Source: Oryzias latipes (lineage: Eukaryota; Chordata; Actinopteri; Beloniformes; Adrianichthyidae). Taken from it: a DNA stretch of 64,000 nt. The translations under genes were made by a program, and so were the position numbers. Below are positions 15,403-27,724 of this stretch, piece by piece (within the stretch, counting starts at the first letter, position 1; each line of letters opens with the position of its first letter). The notes beneath the pieces are model-generated. The model was not told where the DNA came from. It ran no database searches and saw only the letters and a program-made list of their open reading frames with translations. Location of the stretch: positions 11,168,483 through 11,232,482 of the forward strand of contig NC_019859.2 of assembly GCF_002234675.1 (NCBI RefSeq). Direction: 5' to 3'.

Positions 15403-18400
15403 AGACATCATGCTCGGGTTTGCACTCTGGCCTGTTGTCTGAGAGCTCATAGACTGTACACAGAACATTGAAGAGAATCTTCATTTTTGCTTACTTTAAA
15501 TTATTAGAGCAAGCAGCATAAGCCTGAGCAAGGCTCTTGCCCTCACTGGTGAGTGAGGCTTTACAAAACATTTGATGCTCCCTACATGTGGCGAATTGTC
15601 AAGACACTTGGTTGTTTTCATCCCTGTGGCTATATGTTGCATAAGCAATGGATCTTCTCTCATCAACAAAGCAAAATAATACAGCAACCCATTAATGTGC
15701 TTTTACACCATGGTGGTAAAATTAAAAAACGAAAGTATTTAAATGCCATCTTTAGTTCACATTTCGAGCATTTTTCAGATTCCAGCAAACACAAAAATGC
15801 GTCCATTAAAAAAAGCAGTTTCAGTGACTGACTGATCAGTTTTCAGGCAAACTACAGTGATATTTGCTCACCCCTCCACCATACCAAAGCAGCAGTAAAA
15901 AAAAGTGTTGAGCCTAATGTTGATACAGGTGTTTAAAATTGCTCAGCAAAATATAAAGTTTCAATTAACTACCCCGAGAAGGACTGCAAAGCGCAGGACT
16001 TCCATAATTTCTGTTTCTAGTTGCTTTGCTTCGCCTTCGTAATTCCTGACCAATGAGTGAAGAGATTTCTATTGAAATGGTTTTGTTTACAAGCTTATGT
16101 TCGAATCAAGAAAGGTCACTTGACAACAGTCTGAATACAGACAACACGCAAGGTTCAGAGCTCAATCTGGACCAATATAAGCGGACTGGGTCAGGAACAA
16201 AGGGTTTTCCCAGTCTGAATACACCATCAACAGGAACCCATTAAAAAAAACGAAAACAAAAACTTTGTTTCAATTTAAAATTATTTGTTGTTATTGTTGT
16301 TGTTGTTATTATTATTATTTGTTTAAACAAGATACCTGGAAGAAAAAAAGTTGTGTTTTGCTATTTATCCTACCTGACTGCTGATCGATGAGCACCGCTG
16401 GGGAGTCATCTCCATGGTGGAGGCTAATGACTGCCGAGGAGGCGTGGCTGTGTCCATGTGTAGCTTTGGAGCTGTGGCTGCAGACACACAATTACTGAAG
16501 ATCAATAATCGTATTTTAACCTGTTGGTTTCATCTTTTTTCTAGGGTTAGTTCTTTTCTTTCAACTCAGCAACAGATGTGTAGGTGACTCCATCCACTAC
16601 AGAATACCAGGACATATCTACTCCACTTCAGTCATGCACATGCAGCTACAAAAGGTGTGTACGTACAAGTGCAGGTGTTGTCAGAGACGTGCGAGGAGGA
16701 CTTGCGGGAGCTCCGTGACGATGTTGAAGGTGTTCGGCTTTCAAACCGCTCCAGAGCTTCCTTCAAGCTGGAGGTGTTAAGTTGAGACTCTGAGCCAGAA
16801 TCCTGGTTCTGCACAGTAAAAAATACACACTTAAGCTTACTACACTGCAGCCAGAAAATACTCAACAGCTACTACACAGCTAAACCAATCAGGCAAACTG
16901 CAAACTTGATAAAATTGTGTAATTAATCCCAACAATCCCATTGACACTCCTATATTTGTATTTATGGGTGGCTGTGGAGCAGCAGTAGGGCGGTCGACCC
17001 ATGATCGTAAGATTGCAGGTTCGATTCGATTTGTCGAAGTGTCCTTGGGCAAGACACTTTTGTCGAAGTGTCCTTGGGCAAGATACTGAACCCCACCTTG
17101 CCTCTGGTGCTAGGTTGGCGCCAGTGTTCGGCAGCGGAGCCGCCATCAGTGTGTGAATGTTAGTGTGACTGGGAAAATGGGTCTGTGACTGTAAAGCGCT
17201 TTGGGCCTTGTAGGTAGAAAAGCGCTATACAAGTTTACGCCATTTACCATTTACCACAAAATACATTCTTATTTTAAAAGTCAACCACCAATTGTGCAAG
17301 TTTTCACTTTAAAAGATGAGCGAGGCCTGTAATTTTCATCCTAGGTAGGCTATACCTCAACCATGAGAAACAAAATGTGAATTTATTTGTAAATTATGAA
17401 AGAAAATAAGCATTTGTTCACCTACAAAGAAAGATTTCTGGCTCTCACAGACCTGTAACCTCTTCTGTAAGAGGATCCTCTGTCCTCCTCTTGTTACCTG
17501 TCTGAATGGCACCTGTTTGAACTGGTTATCTATATAAAAGACACATGTCCACAACCTCAAACAGTTATACTCCAAACTCCACAATGGATAAGACCAAAGA
17601 GCTGTCTAAGGACACCAGAAACCAAATGGTTGACCTGCACCAGGCTGGGGAGACTGAATCTGCAATAGGTTAACAGCTTGGTGTGAAGAAATCAACTGTG
17701 GGAGCAATTATTAGGAAATGGAAGACATGCAAGACCACTGATAATCTCCCTCCATACGGGGCTTCTCGCAAGGTCTCACCCCGTGGGGTCAAAATGATCC
17801 CAAGAACGGTGAGCAAAAATCCCAGAACCACACGGGGAATTACCTGCAGAGAGCTGGGACCAATGTAACAAAGACTACCATCAGTAATAAATCCTGCAGT
17901 GCCAGACATGTCCCTCTGCTAAAGCCAGTACATGTGCAGGCCAGTCTAAGGTTTGCTAGAGAGCATTTGGAAGCATCATGCTTTGAAGCTATTTTTCAGC
18001 AAAGGAGCCAGGATGACTGATCCGTGTAAAAGAAAGAATGAATGGGGCCATGTATCATCAGATTTTGAATGAAAACCTTCTTCCATCAGCAAGGACATTG
18101 AAGATGAAACGCGGCTTGGTCTTTCAGCATGACAACAATCCCAAACCCACTGCCCGGGTAACGAAGGAGTAGCTTTGTAGGAAGCATTTTAAGGCTCTGA
18201 AGTGGCTTAGCCAGTCTCTAGATCTCAACACCAAAGAAAATCTTTGGACGGAGTTGAAAGTTCTAGTTGCCCAGCAACAGCCTCAAAGCATCACTGCTCT
18301 AGAAGAGATCCGCATGGAGGAATGGGCCAAAATACCAGCAACAGTTTGTTAAAACCTTGAGAAGACTTACAGAAAATGTTTGACTACCGTCAACAAAGTG

Positions 18401-21400
18401 AATATAACAAAGTATTTAGTTGAACTTTTGTTATTGACAAAATACTTATTTTCTAGCATAATTTACAAATAAATACTTAAAAAAAATCAGACAATAGGAT
18501 TTTTCTGGATTTTTTTTCTTCATTTTGTCTCTCATAGTTGAGGTTTACCTATAATGAAAATTACAGGCCTCTTATCTTTTTAAGTGGGAGAACTTCTACA
18601 TATATCAATAAAAATAAAGGTCATAAAAAATTAATCATAATCAGTCATAACCTTCTACAGAGGTGAAAGCTCACCTTGTCAGCATTGGCCTCTGGATTAG
18701 ACTCTTCAATGCCCAGCTCTCTGCGCTGCTCAGCCCTTACCTCTGCATAGCTGCAAAAAGAAACAGAATGAGACATATTGTAGTAAGAAAACATAAGTAA
18801 ATAATGGAAAACAACATGGAACATAAGGAAATTATAAAATAGGGCAACCTTAAGTGGATTGTACCTGACTACTGTGTGTGTACAGACGATAAACTCTGGG
18901 CGAGAGTTCCACTGATGATAAGTGATGTAGTAATGGGTTTGGAGCCAGATCCACTGTTGACCTTTTGTTAGAAAACGGTAGTAGCATGACTTTCCTTTCC
19001 CATACTGCAATACTGAAAAGAAGAGTGACAGAGGAGTTACGGTATAACTTTTTTAAAAACCCACAAGAAAAAAAAAAAAAAAACATTAAAAGAATGAGAA
19101 ACCGTGATCCTTACAGTGTTCATGGCATTTAGCTAGCATCTCCAAGTCATCCACATGATAATAGTCATACCCCGATGTTCCAAGAACCTCAAATGGTAGA
19201 TAGCCTATGATGGGCGGAGCCCTAAAAAGAGAAATATATGAAGTTATACATTTATTTGAACAAAGCACTGGTTCTTTGTCCTGCCTTACTAAGAACCCTC
19301 AAGAGTTTGAACAGCCAAAAATCACCAAATATTATAAATAACTGTTTGTTTGGTAATTTGATTAGTAGCAAAAAGTTGCTTTGAAGCACCGTTTTTTTTT
19401 CTAAAGGGCGCCTATCATGCCATTTCTAAGTCTTTCAGTGTCAACTATATCCAGACACAGAATACTATATCACCTTTGGCACACTAAAGATCAGCAGATA
19501 GATTTGTTCTAACTCAAAATGAGGACAGAAATGGCAAAGGAGCTTTAAAAAAATCAATTTAATACATGGGACTGTGATTACCTGTGGTCTAAGAAAAGGA
19601 ATTTCCATTCCATGCTGTGTCTTGAGGTGAATTCTTCATTGGGTTCTTCTATGGTACACATTTCCTAATTCAAACCAAAAAAAACATACCATTTAGATTG
19701 GAAGTTTTCTCACTGCAGTGACGACCTACAAGCAAAAGTGTGTCATCGCCTCAAAACTACCTTGATAAACTGAGGTTTGGCCAATCGAACCGTTGCAACA
19801 AAGCACACCTGGTCATCAAAAGCGGGCTGTAGCGATCTCTGCAGCACCCCCGCCAAGCCATTCCTCGTCATATTTGGAACTGCTTAGCAAACAATTGTTG
19901 ATTCAGCAACAAAAGTTTAAAGTGCATATGTACATTCTTTTATTCCAGATAAAATATGTTTGTCGAGCAAAACTGCATTTTGTTTTAATGGAAGTGTAAA
20001 TGTGCACCCTTGTTAGCCTCAACAATATTTTCATGATCAAACCTAAGGTCACAGCTTGTAACATACCATTGTTGAGAGACTTGAAGTTGCCAATGAACTT
20101 TACGTATTCGTAGACTGAAGGTTCTTTGGGGTCGATGGCCCCTCGCAGCACATGACAGCAGAACTCCATATGATTTTTACCTAGAAAAGAAAAAAAAGTA
20201 AGGATCAGAAACAAAAATAAAACTGCACTGAAAACATTGCAAAAATGCTGAAATATTTGCTCTTAATATTTTATGTCTTAAGAACATCCAAATCAATGTC
20301 AGCAGTCTATGTTAGATCAGAAATATAATACATTAGGAAATGTTTGTTGCATCACTAAAATCAAAATATTTGTAAAGGTCTGGAATTAAATAAGAGTTTC
20401 TCCTACTAAAAATTTGTTTTGCAGTTTAAAATAAAAGCCCATTTTCACAAGTTTACTTTCTATTCAAGTATCTTTCAGACAGAACTTCAGTAAGATAACA
20501 TGACCAAAAAATAAATAAACTACAGATGAATAATTATACTGACCTTACAGACAGTAAAATATAATACACCATATATAGAACCCAGTAAGATCTTTTTAAG
20601 ATAGGACCTCAAAAATGTACTCTAACATTGATTTTCTAATGTACTGGAAGATTTACTTTTTCTTTAGTATGCAGTTCTAACATGCTATATTTCCACAACT
20701 TAACCTTTATAGTTATACAAAAAACCAATATGGATGCATTTGTTAACCAGATGAACATATTACAAATTTTCTTATATCACTATTGTAGGGAATTTTATAA
20801 AAACGTAAAAGAAAAAATTAAATCAAGCATTGATATGAGTGTCTTTGCATTATTACCCAATGCTTTAAAAATATTTAAGATGTTCGGCACTTAATCAACT
20901 GCTGTAGCTTGAAGTTTGGCTGCTTTGTCTATTAAATGTGAATTAAGTTTCTATTAAGCCATGAAAGTCAGGTAACTAATATACTTTTCTGACCATACCT
21001 CACAAGACATATAATGTTGTCCACCTCAGAATTTGCAGGATTTTTTTTAAGGACAGATTATTTTGGGTAGCAAACACATATTGCTTATGTTTCATAAGTA
21101 TTTTAATTAATTCTGATTCAAATACATATTTTATTTCATTCAACTCTATTCCTTGAACAACAAAAAAACAGTGGGTTTGACTGACTCTTCATGTAATCCG
21201 TATTGAGGCTCTCAAGGTCAGCGGGGTGTGTGGACAGAGCCTTGTACACTTCGGAGTGTTCTCCAACCGGCAAGAAGTTTAAAAGGTTCTGGTCCACCAA
21301 GTCGGCCTGAAAAATCAAAAATTAAAAAAATGAAACACAAAAATTCATGGAAAAATTAAAAGAAACAAGACAAAGACCAAACCTACAGGTCAGCCTGACA

Positions 21401-23536
21401 TGTTTAGTTTGAACTGAACACAGTCTGTTAAAGTTTTCCCATCATTTAGGTGGGACAGACACAATGAATAACGGCAAGACGTGTTACTCACTGGCAGGTG
21501 TTCGAGCAATGATGTAACACTCTCAGAGACGTAGAGAATGTTCCCGTCAGTCATTATTGCTATGAAGAAACCGTCCAAAGCCTAAAAAAAGGCAGACAGT
21601 AGTGTTTATAGATGCTTTACAGAAGGAGAAGACGTGAAAAAAACATGTTACGTGATTTTAAGTTAATATATAAGCATCAATACAAGTTATTTCACAGTCA
21701 TAAAATACATTTTTTAAATGATCAGAATTAATCAAGATAATTTAACCCTTTAATACCTGGATTTTTGCCTGCCAAAAAAACGTGTGCTTTTTGCTTTTAA
21801 GTACCGTAGATGCTATATTAAGGCAGGGCTTTGGATGATGCATATTTGCATCAATAGGTGTCATGGGGTTCAGATAAAGCATTGAGGATTGATAATTTTA
21901 TCAAAAAGATTTGTTGTTTAAAGTGAGATTTTTCTGACCTCCAGCATAAGTTGCGTGAATTCCTCGTTGCTGAGAAAAGGAGGTTTCCAGTCCTGTCTGA
22001 TCTCGCTTGATTCCGACTGGGCTGCAATCTCTGATGAGCAAGAGGGGACATATTAAAACCTTCAGACAACAGAAGGAAAAGCGTTCTAAGAAATGACAAG
22101 AAATGAAAAAAACTTGTTTGGCATCAGCTCCAGAGTACAAACACAAGGCACAAGATTAATGTTTCCACTGGCTGTTAAACAGTAAGCTAGATAACGCAGA
22201 GCTTTAGGTAACAACATTTTTAGGTGTTGGTAAGAACATATGTTCGACTACAATGATGAAAATTGTGAATTGCAATTTTAAGTCTTAAAGGTAAAATATT
22301 ATTAGAATAATGCATATGAAAAAAATATTTCAATACCTCATGCTGCTATAAATTACTGCTATAGTTTACATGGGTTTAACAATCATTACTCTTGATGTAG
22401 ATCAAAACCGGATTTATGAGTGGAGGATTAGAAGAGTCTTGAGTAAAACTGGGAGAGAATTTACTTTCATCTATCACAGCAAAAACCACAGAGATTCAAA
22501 TAATTTTTCAAATAGAAACAGAAGGGTAATAACCCAGGATGATGAGGAAGCCCGGTTGCTGCAGCACATGTAAACCCATAAAACTATTTCTCAGGTAACC
22601 AGATTTACCTCAGAAACTGCAGGGAAAGGATAAGCTCCACATAAACAGCTAAACATAAATAAAACAAAGTCAGGAAAAGATTAAAAGGGATTTTTGACCT
22701 TTGTGTTTACACAGGAAGTCGATACTTTTTTGCAGAATGGTGGACTTGTCCATCTTTCTGGTGTTGCCTGGCAACATCGTGCCAAGTTCCTTGATGAGGA
22801 CATTGAACTGGTCTCTTCGTTTCTTCTCAGATTTATTACGGGACTCGCTGCAATTTAAAGCACACATATGGCATTATGAATTTTGTGTGATGGATTTTTT
22901 CGTTTCCTACTTTCCAATGAGGCTACATTTATTTCTAGTTATTATATGGAAAAGGTTTGAAGAATAAAAAACTACCCGAATGAACCCTCCAGGAGATTCC
23001 TTAACTTGTTTCTTACCGTTTTGCCTTGTCCTTCTCATCTTCTTCTATAAACCCATCAAAGATGCTGCAATCATCTCTGAAAATTGTGAAAAATAAATTT
23101 CATGTTTTTGCTTGATGATATGAGGTATAATAATCACCAATGATCAGCTGATTAGGGAACCGCAACTATAAATGACAGCTGCGAGTTTATTTTTGGAAAA
23201 AAGAGGGGAAAAAAATTAACTGTTGTGTTTCCCAAAAAGGTCAACGGCCGTTATTACTAATAGAATATAACAAAAAATGATTCCACACATTTATTAGTCT
23301 GTTTATCATACACAAAAACATTTCAGGCCAAAGAAAACGTATCTAGATTTTTACAATAAATAAGAAATAGTAACAAAAATAATAGTTAACCAACAATTTA
23401 GATATATACACCAGTTAATGTGTTTAAGTTAGAATAAACCTTAGGATATCCTGGGTCTGATTGAAAAGTGTGTTTAAACGACATAATAACGTGATTGAAA
23501 GTATGGAACATCCAGATACCCTATACTTGATGTCAT
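12252..23536 (-). CDS. clock: CLOCK circadian bHLH-PAS transcription factor
   Basis: CLOCK pairs with BMAL1 in the nucleus to bind E-boxes and drive the circadian oscillator. Exons, 5' to 3': 23536-23520, 23076-23017, 22847-22699, 22030-21939, 21581-21492, 21306-21186, 20180-20067, 19879-19761, 19664-19582, 19221-19115, 19012-18865, 18750-18675, 16808-16667, 16477-16374, 15453-15331, 15140-14982, 14308-14105, 13680-13487, 13401-13272, 13005-12871, 12596-12252. They total 903 codons plus stop; human CLOCK has 846. The start ATG gives [15 protein letters not shown], matching the family N-terminus. The bHLH ([19 protein letters not shown]) is followed by PAS-A ([12 protein letters not shown]) and PAS-B ([16 protein letters not shown]), then the Ser-rich SSRSSRKSS region. 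There are two glutamine-rich tracts. The 53-codon exon at 15140-14982 corresponds to the exon lost in the mouse Clock-delta19 mutant. clocka versus clockb is not resolved. Confidence 0.96.
12330..12505 (-). repeat. clock: C-terminal glutamine/histidine-rich repeat of CLOCK
   Basis: Interrupted CAG/CAA repeats with CAC/CAT and CGC codons encode a Gln/His/Arg-rich tail just before the end of CLOCK. Human CLOCK also has a shorter Gln/His-rich stretch near its C-terminus, and the avian Clock polyglutamine polymorphism lies in this region. The tract here is long and impure. Confidence 0.9.
12672..12720. repeat. Short dispersed-repeat fragment (GAATA units plus ACTTTATTAATCC)
   Basis: The GAATAGAATAGAATAG run followed by ACTTTATTAATCC resembles the tail of a dispersed fish repeat whose usual form has TTTATTGATCCC. 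It sits in a clock intron. Identification rests on a remembered motif only. Confidence 0.4.
15358..15405 (-). repeat. clock: Internal pure CAG-type polyglutamine repeat of CLOCK
   Basis: A run of about ten uninterrupted CAG codons (CTG on the + strand) plus CAA codons encodes about fifteen glutamines after SANPSMMSQ. It lies near residue 490, between the Ser-rich region and the coiled coil, well upstream of the C-terminal tract. Pure trinucleotide runs are prone to length change. Confidence 0.95.
16965..17257 (+). mobile_element. tRNA-derived SINE with an internal 29-base duplication
   Basis: The 5' part (GGTGGCTGTGGAGCAGCAGTAGGGCGGTCG, then GCAGGTTCGATTC) has tRNA-like promoter boxes, with GGTTCGATTC as a B box. 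It continues into a body (GTCCTTGGGCAAGACACT, TGAATGTTAGTGTGACTGGG, AAAGCGCTTTGGG, AAAAGCGCTATACAAG) common in fish genomes and ends in CCATTTACCATTTACC. The TTTGTCGAAGTGTCCTTGGG unit occurs twice in tandem (17030-17058 and 17059-17087). It lies in the clock intron between 16809 and 18674. The exact SINE family is not assigned. Confidence 0.8.
17258..18600 (+). mobile_element. Degenerate Tc1-like transposon
   Basis: Imperfect inverted repeats run from about 17260-17395 and 18515-18600, sharing GAGGCCTGTAATTTTCAT and the reverse complement of CTCATAGTTGAGG. Between them lies a broken transposase. The expected outermost bases of both ends are missing or diverged, so the copy is old. It sits in the same clock intron as the SINE, immediately downstream of it. 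Confidence 0.85.
17583..18430 (+). pseudogene. Tc1 transposase pseudogene, catalytic core partly deleted
   Basis: The N-terminal paired-like DNA-binding part is readable ([37 protein letters not shown]) but has an internal stop at about 17669. After [10 protein letters not shown] the frame breaks. The later part resumes in other frames with [19 protein letters not shown], and the block before the third catalytic residue. The stretch around the first catalytic Asp (W-S/T-D-E-T in active relatives) is missing, and the second motif reads HDNNPKPT. It cannot encode active enzyme. Confidence 0.85.
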
Positions 23537-24831
23537 GGTTGCTGCTGATCAGGGTTTTTGCTGCAATAATCTGTTCTTTAGGCGTGAGGTAGGCATTTGG
23601 AAGAGCACCTGGAGTAAAAAACAAAACAAAACGACGAGTATTATTTTCACAGTAGGTATACACTGCCTTGAAATATTGTTTCTTGCTAATCTAAAATTTT
23701 GGAATTTTTTTAAAATAATTTTTCAAATAAAATAAATAATTTTTGTCAAAATCTATAGGATTTGAATTGCATACATTTGTAACTATGGTGTGTTGACAAA
23801 AACTTAAGCAGGGCCAAATTATATTTAGAAATGCCCATTTTGACAAAAATGAAAATACCTCATAAATGTCAAAGAAACACTTATTTTTTTCTTAGTACCT
23901 CATTTAAAAAGGCTAATTTAAAAAAATATATATTATGATTTCTTCACTAAAATCCAACAGAATGAAAGCTAATGTAACTGTATGGCACAACTCAGTTCAG
24001 TATGCATGTGTCATCATTTCTCACCCTGCGTCAGCCTTTTCACAAGCTCAACTTCTTTTCTGAGGGGTGGATGAAAGGGATCGAGGTCAAGGCCGACTCA
24101 ATGGTGATCTTTAGTGTTGAGGTCATTGGCTCATGAATGGAAAACCGACCACAAGAAAGTTAGGGTGGTCAATCAAAACTGCAGAAGAAACGATAATAGA
24201 ATAGAAGAAAATAGGTCAAAACAGACGCGTGGAACTAAAAACTGTCTAATGTATTTAGTCTCTACTGAAATGTGGCTTTCTAGAGAGGATCCTTTTTTTC
24301 ACAACACCCAGTTTCATGACTCAGATTTAGCCCAAATGCTAGCTCACCATGTTGGGTAGGCTTTACAAACAAGATATCCTAAATCATTGAATTTAAGCTT
24401 TCAAATTACACATTTCTGTCAGGTTGATTATTCAAGTGATGCCTTTTTTATTTTCTGTCTTTACAAACCTTGCATTCATTTTCTTCAATCTGCCTGACTG
24501 GCACTTACTGTTTCTGATTCTTTAAGATTCTTTCAGCTGGCAAAGAGCTGGTCTGGTGCAAACTTACAGCACTGGTAGGCTGTTTTGACCATTACTGGCA
24601 TGAACTAGTTGCATCTGTGTTTGTAGTTCAGTGCAATTTCAGCATTTGTTGAAACTGGAGACGTAGAGCTATTTTGCTCATTTGTCCAGCCAGACAAATC
24701 TAGGCCTAACACTATAGGGACCCCTCCACATCCTTGTACTTTTTTTTTTTTTTAAACCTACCCTCTGGAATGTCCAACGGAGGGGAAACTTGCTGATAGC
24801 CTTCCAGGAAAGAGAAATCCACGCATTTAAC
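23520..24831 (-). promoter_or_regulatory. clock: clock 5' leader exons with two upstream ORFs
   Basis: Two exons precede or contain the start codon: 24831-24762 (noncoding) and 23608-23520 (start ATG at 23536, context AACCATGA with A at -3). In the spliced leader an upstream ATG at 24826 opens a 31-codon frame across the junction. A second at 23596 opens a 15-codon frame that stops at 23549, only 12 bases before the main ATG. A third, ATG-less frame stays open through both exons and ends just after the start. This arrangement suggests translational control of CLOCK, an inference from sequence alone. Confidence 0.65.
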
Positions 24832-26379
24832 CTGCAACACAACACAAACGGTCTAATTTATTACCAACATGACCCGAGAATTCAATCAATGTTTAACACC
24901 CATCTTTAGACTAGCTTAAGTTAAGGAGAATAAAAATATATGAAATGTATGCAAGTGAATTCACTGGAAGCCACAGAAATTTTAGGAATATTTATGGTGT
25001 CAAGTCTCATTGGCACATTTCCAACAAGTTTGTGCTGCCAAAATAATAGACTACAACTCCACGACCTTTCGTTTTTACCTTTAGCTCTGCTAGTTTTAAG
25101 GTTACTGTTATTGCAAACATTTCAGTTCATCAAGCTCTATCACTGATAATGAGTCGATCTTTTTTAAGTGGTAAAAATCCTAATTGCATGAAAAAAAAAT
25201 ATCTGGCTTAAACTGACACAATAAGCTCTCCTTCTGAAATCTGTTTGCCATGCCAGTTTCATGTACAAGCCATACCGGTTATTAGGCCAATTGGAGACTA
25301 GAATCTGAACAGACACACTAATACTTTAAAAATGAACAGGAAACATTTGTGCGTGCAACAGAAAACGACTTAATCGCCGCAAAAGAGATTTTGACCCAAG
25401 TTCGCCTAATTTTAGAGAGCAGGGATCTTCAAAAACCATTCACAGTACGTGTGGGCAAATTTATTTGACCTACAAGTACCAACAAGTTGCTTGATGAATG
25501 ACTAGAAAAGGTCATGATCCGAAGCAAACTGGTCAAAACAACCATCTATACATATCCAGATGGTGTTGCTGAGGTTTTGACCTAGCTAATAACGACCTAT
25601 AAAGCTTCTCAGACATGACAGCCTTGCATTCTATTCACAATAAACGATAAAATGTCAAAACAAACATGAAAATGTGCATGTCTTTAAAAAAAAAAAAAAC
25701 TACTTTCTATTTAGCAGTTTATACATAATCAAGCTTAAAATAGCTTTTTTTAAATCCAAAAACTCAGTCATATTTCATAAAAATGAAGAAAACTGTTAAA
25801 CTTAGACACCACAAATAAGAAATGTTGGTATATAATAAATAAGTTGAAATAGAACGTATTTTTGAATAATGAATTCGTCCCACCAGCTACCAGAAAATAG
25901 ATTTTCTTTGGATGATACAGTGACTCAATGAGATGACTCAAAAATACGAGTGGGCAGGAAGGTCAAAAGTGGCTACATTAAAAAGCGAGCAGAAAAGGTC
26001 ATCAACAAGCCAGATTCTACTTTAATTTGCTTTTTTTTTTTTTTTTAAATGTATTTTGGGCTTTGATTCGAGATCCACAGCCACATTAGCAGTGAAGAGC
26101 CTCAGCTAAGCTTCTTCGTTTACGAATTAAACGGTGACATGTAGCTTGACGTGTTGTTGTTGTTGTCAGTTGTTGAGGCGGAAGGATATTTAAAAGAAAA
26201 ACTAGAGGAGAGCCATATTCAACGTACCTTTTAATGCCACAGGTGTCGTTATACAATCGGAGGAGCAACCCATGTAGCTAGCTAGCAAGCTAACTAAGCT
26301 AGAGCCAAAAAGTGACCGTTTGACTGAGATGTTTAATTCTCCCAATGTCCTTGTCGTAGCCTGCTAACAGCCGAAAACA

Positions 26380-27130
26380 CTAAAGGAGAGGTGAAGGCTT
26401 TACGACACGCGAAATAAAGTAAAAATTAAACAGAGCTCAGTTTTTTTCCCTTTAAGTTAAGCTGACGCCGCGCCTGGAGCTGTCACGCAACAACAACTGA
26501 CATTGAAGACAAAATAATAATCTCCAAAAACACAGCTTTTGCTCCACTGAGTGAGTGAAAGACACAAACTTAGCTTCAATACCAACAGCGCTGCTAGTTA
26601 TCAAGGAAACCGGCAAAAACCCAAATACGACCGCGTGACAAACGCTCCAAACCACCGAAGGTGGAAATATTTTCGCGGCAGATGTATTTACACACATACT
26701 CAGCCGCCATGCCCGCGCATAGACACTCACCGATGAGAAAACGTGCACGCGCTCGCCCACTGATACTGGCTGCTCAAATGTGGGTCACTGGGCCTTGCTC
26801 TCTCTCGAGCGTGCGGAAACAGTCCCGCAGTCCCAACGCTTCCGCACACAAAATATATCTATCTTCTTAACAGCCGCACAATGAGCCGCCAACATAATAA
26901 ATGCATCAAAATCTTTTACCTTCACGAAAACTCGACTATAGCCTCCGTGCCTTTCTTACTTGAGCGTTGAATCGAAGTGGTGGGGCCAGGAGGACTTGGG
27001 GTTGGAGAGAAAAACAGGAGCGAGGAGGCCTACTTCATATTACGACGTACAGTCATGCGCAATAGAGACAGTAGGGCGCACTATTTTGCACGTTCCTAAG
27101 CAGCAGCTGATCTTCGAAGGGGATATGATT
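26380..27130 (-). promoter_or_regulatory. clock: Probable clock promoter and first noncoding exon(s)
   Basis: The GC and CpG content rises here relative to flanking DNA. On the minus strand two good splice donors could end alternative first exons: GTGAGTG after 26731 and GTAAG after 26960. No coding is recognised. I found no perfect CACGTG E-box. The transcription start is not fixed. Confidence 0.5.
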
Positions 27131-27724
27131 CCGCCTTTCGATTAATTTCACCCCATGCCATTAGAGATGTATGACCCTCATTAGAAATCAAGAGCTAGAC
27201 TGACTCTGTGCATCTTGGCTTTTTCCTTTTTTTCCCTTTCTTTCTCTTTTCCCCCCCGTATAGAATTAGAGGCGGGGACTGTCCAGGATGTACATTTTCC
27301 CGGTAATCTGGAATCTGTACATTATGTCCCACTAAGTCAGGGCCCTTTCACCACTAATGGGCTCTCTACACTTTTATGCAGCATGTTGTGCTTGTGTTTT
27401 TATAGAATTAGTTTACAGCCACTGAAATACATAAACAGTTTTAAGGTATGTCATATTTCTAAGATAAAAACAAAAACAAAATACAAATAAAAAACACAAT
27501 TACAAAAAATGAAAACATATATATGAGATTAGTTTAATAATAGAAAGTTTAGGTTGACGTATGAATAAGTCTTTACAACAAGATGGAAAGTTGAATGCAT
27601 CAATTTTAAAATGATAAATATAGGAAAATAAATCATAATGATTACTTTTAAAGATGATTTTGCTATTAATTTAAAAAGGGAGAGGAAAGTTAAAAATTAC
27701 AAGAGAAACGGTTATGAGATTAAA

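Noticed and set aside
22370-22573. A 67-codon + strand ORF with an apparently basic protein inside a clock intron
   Set aside because: No homology that I recognise, no splice context or promoter, and it lies antisense between clock exons; length is within chance expectation.
23536-24831. An N-terminal extension of CLOCK reading VKCVDFSFLEGYQQ and then ALPNAYLTPKEQ through two exons
   Set aside because: The frame lacks an ATG and does not continue the CLOCK frame. With the donor after 23520, the ATG at 23536 gives [14 protein letters not shown], which matches the known CLOCK start, while the extension frame hits TGA at once. I treat it as leader sequence.
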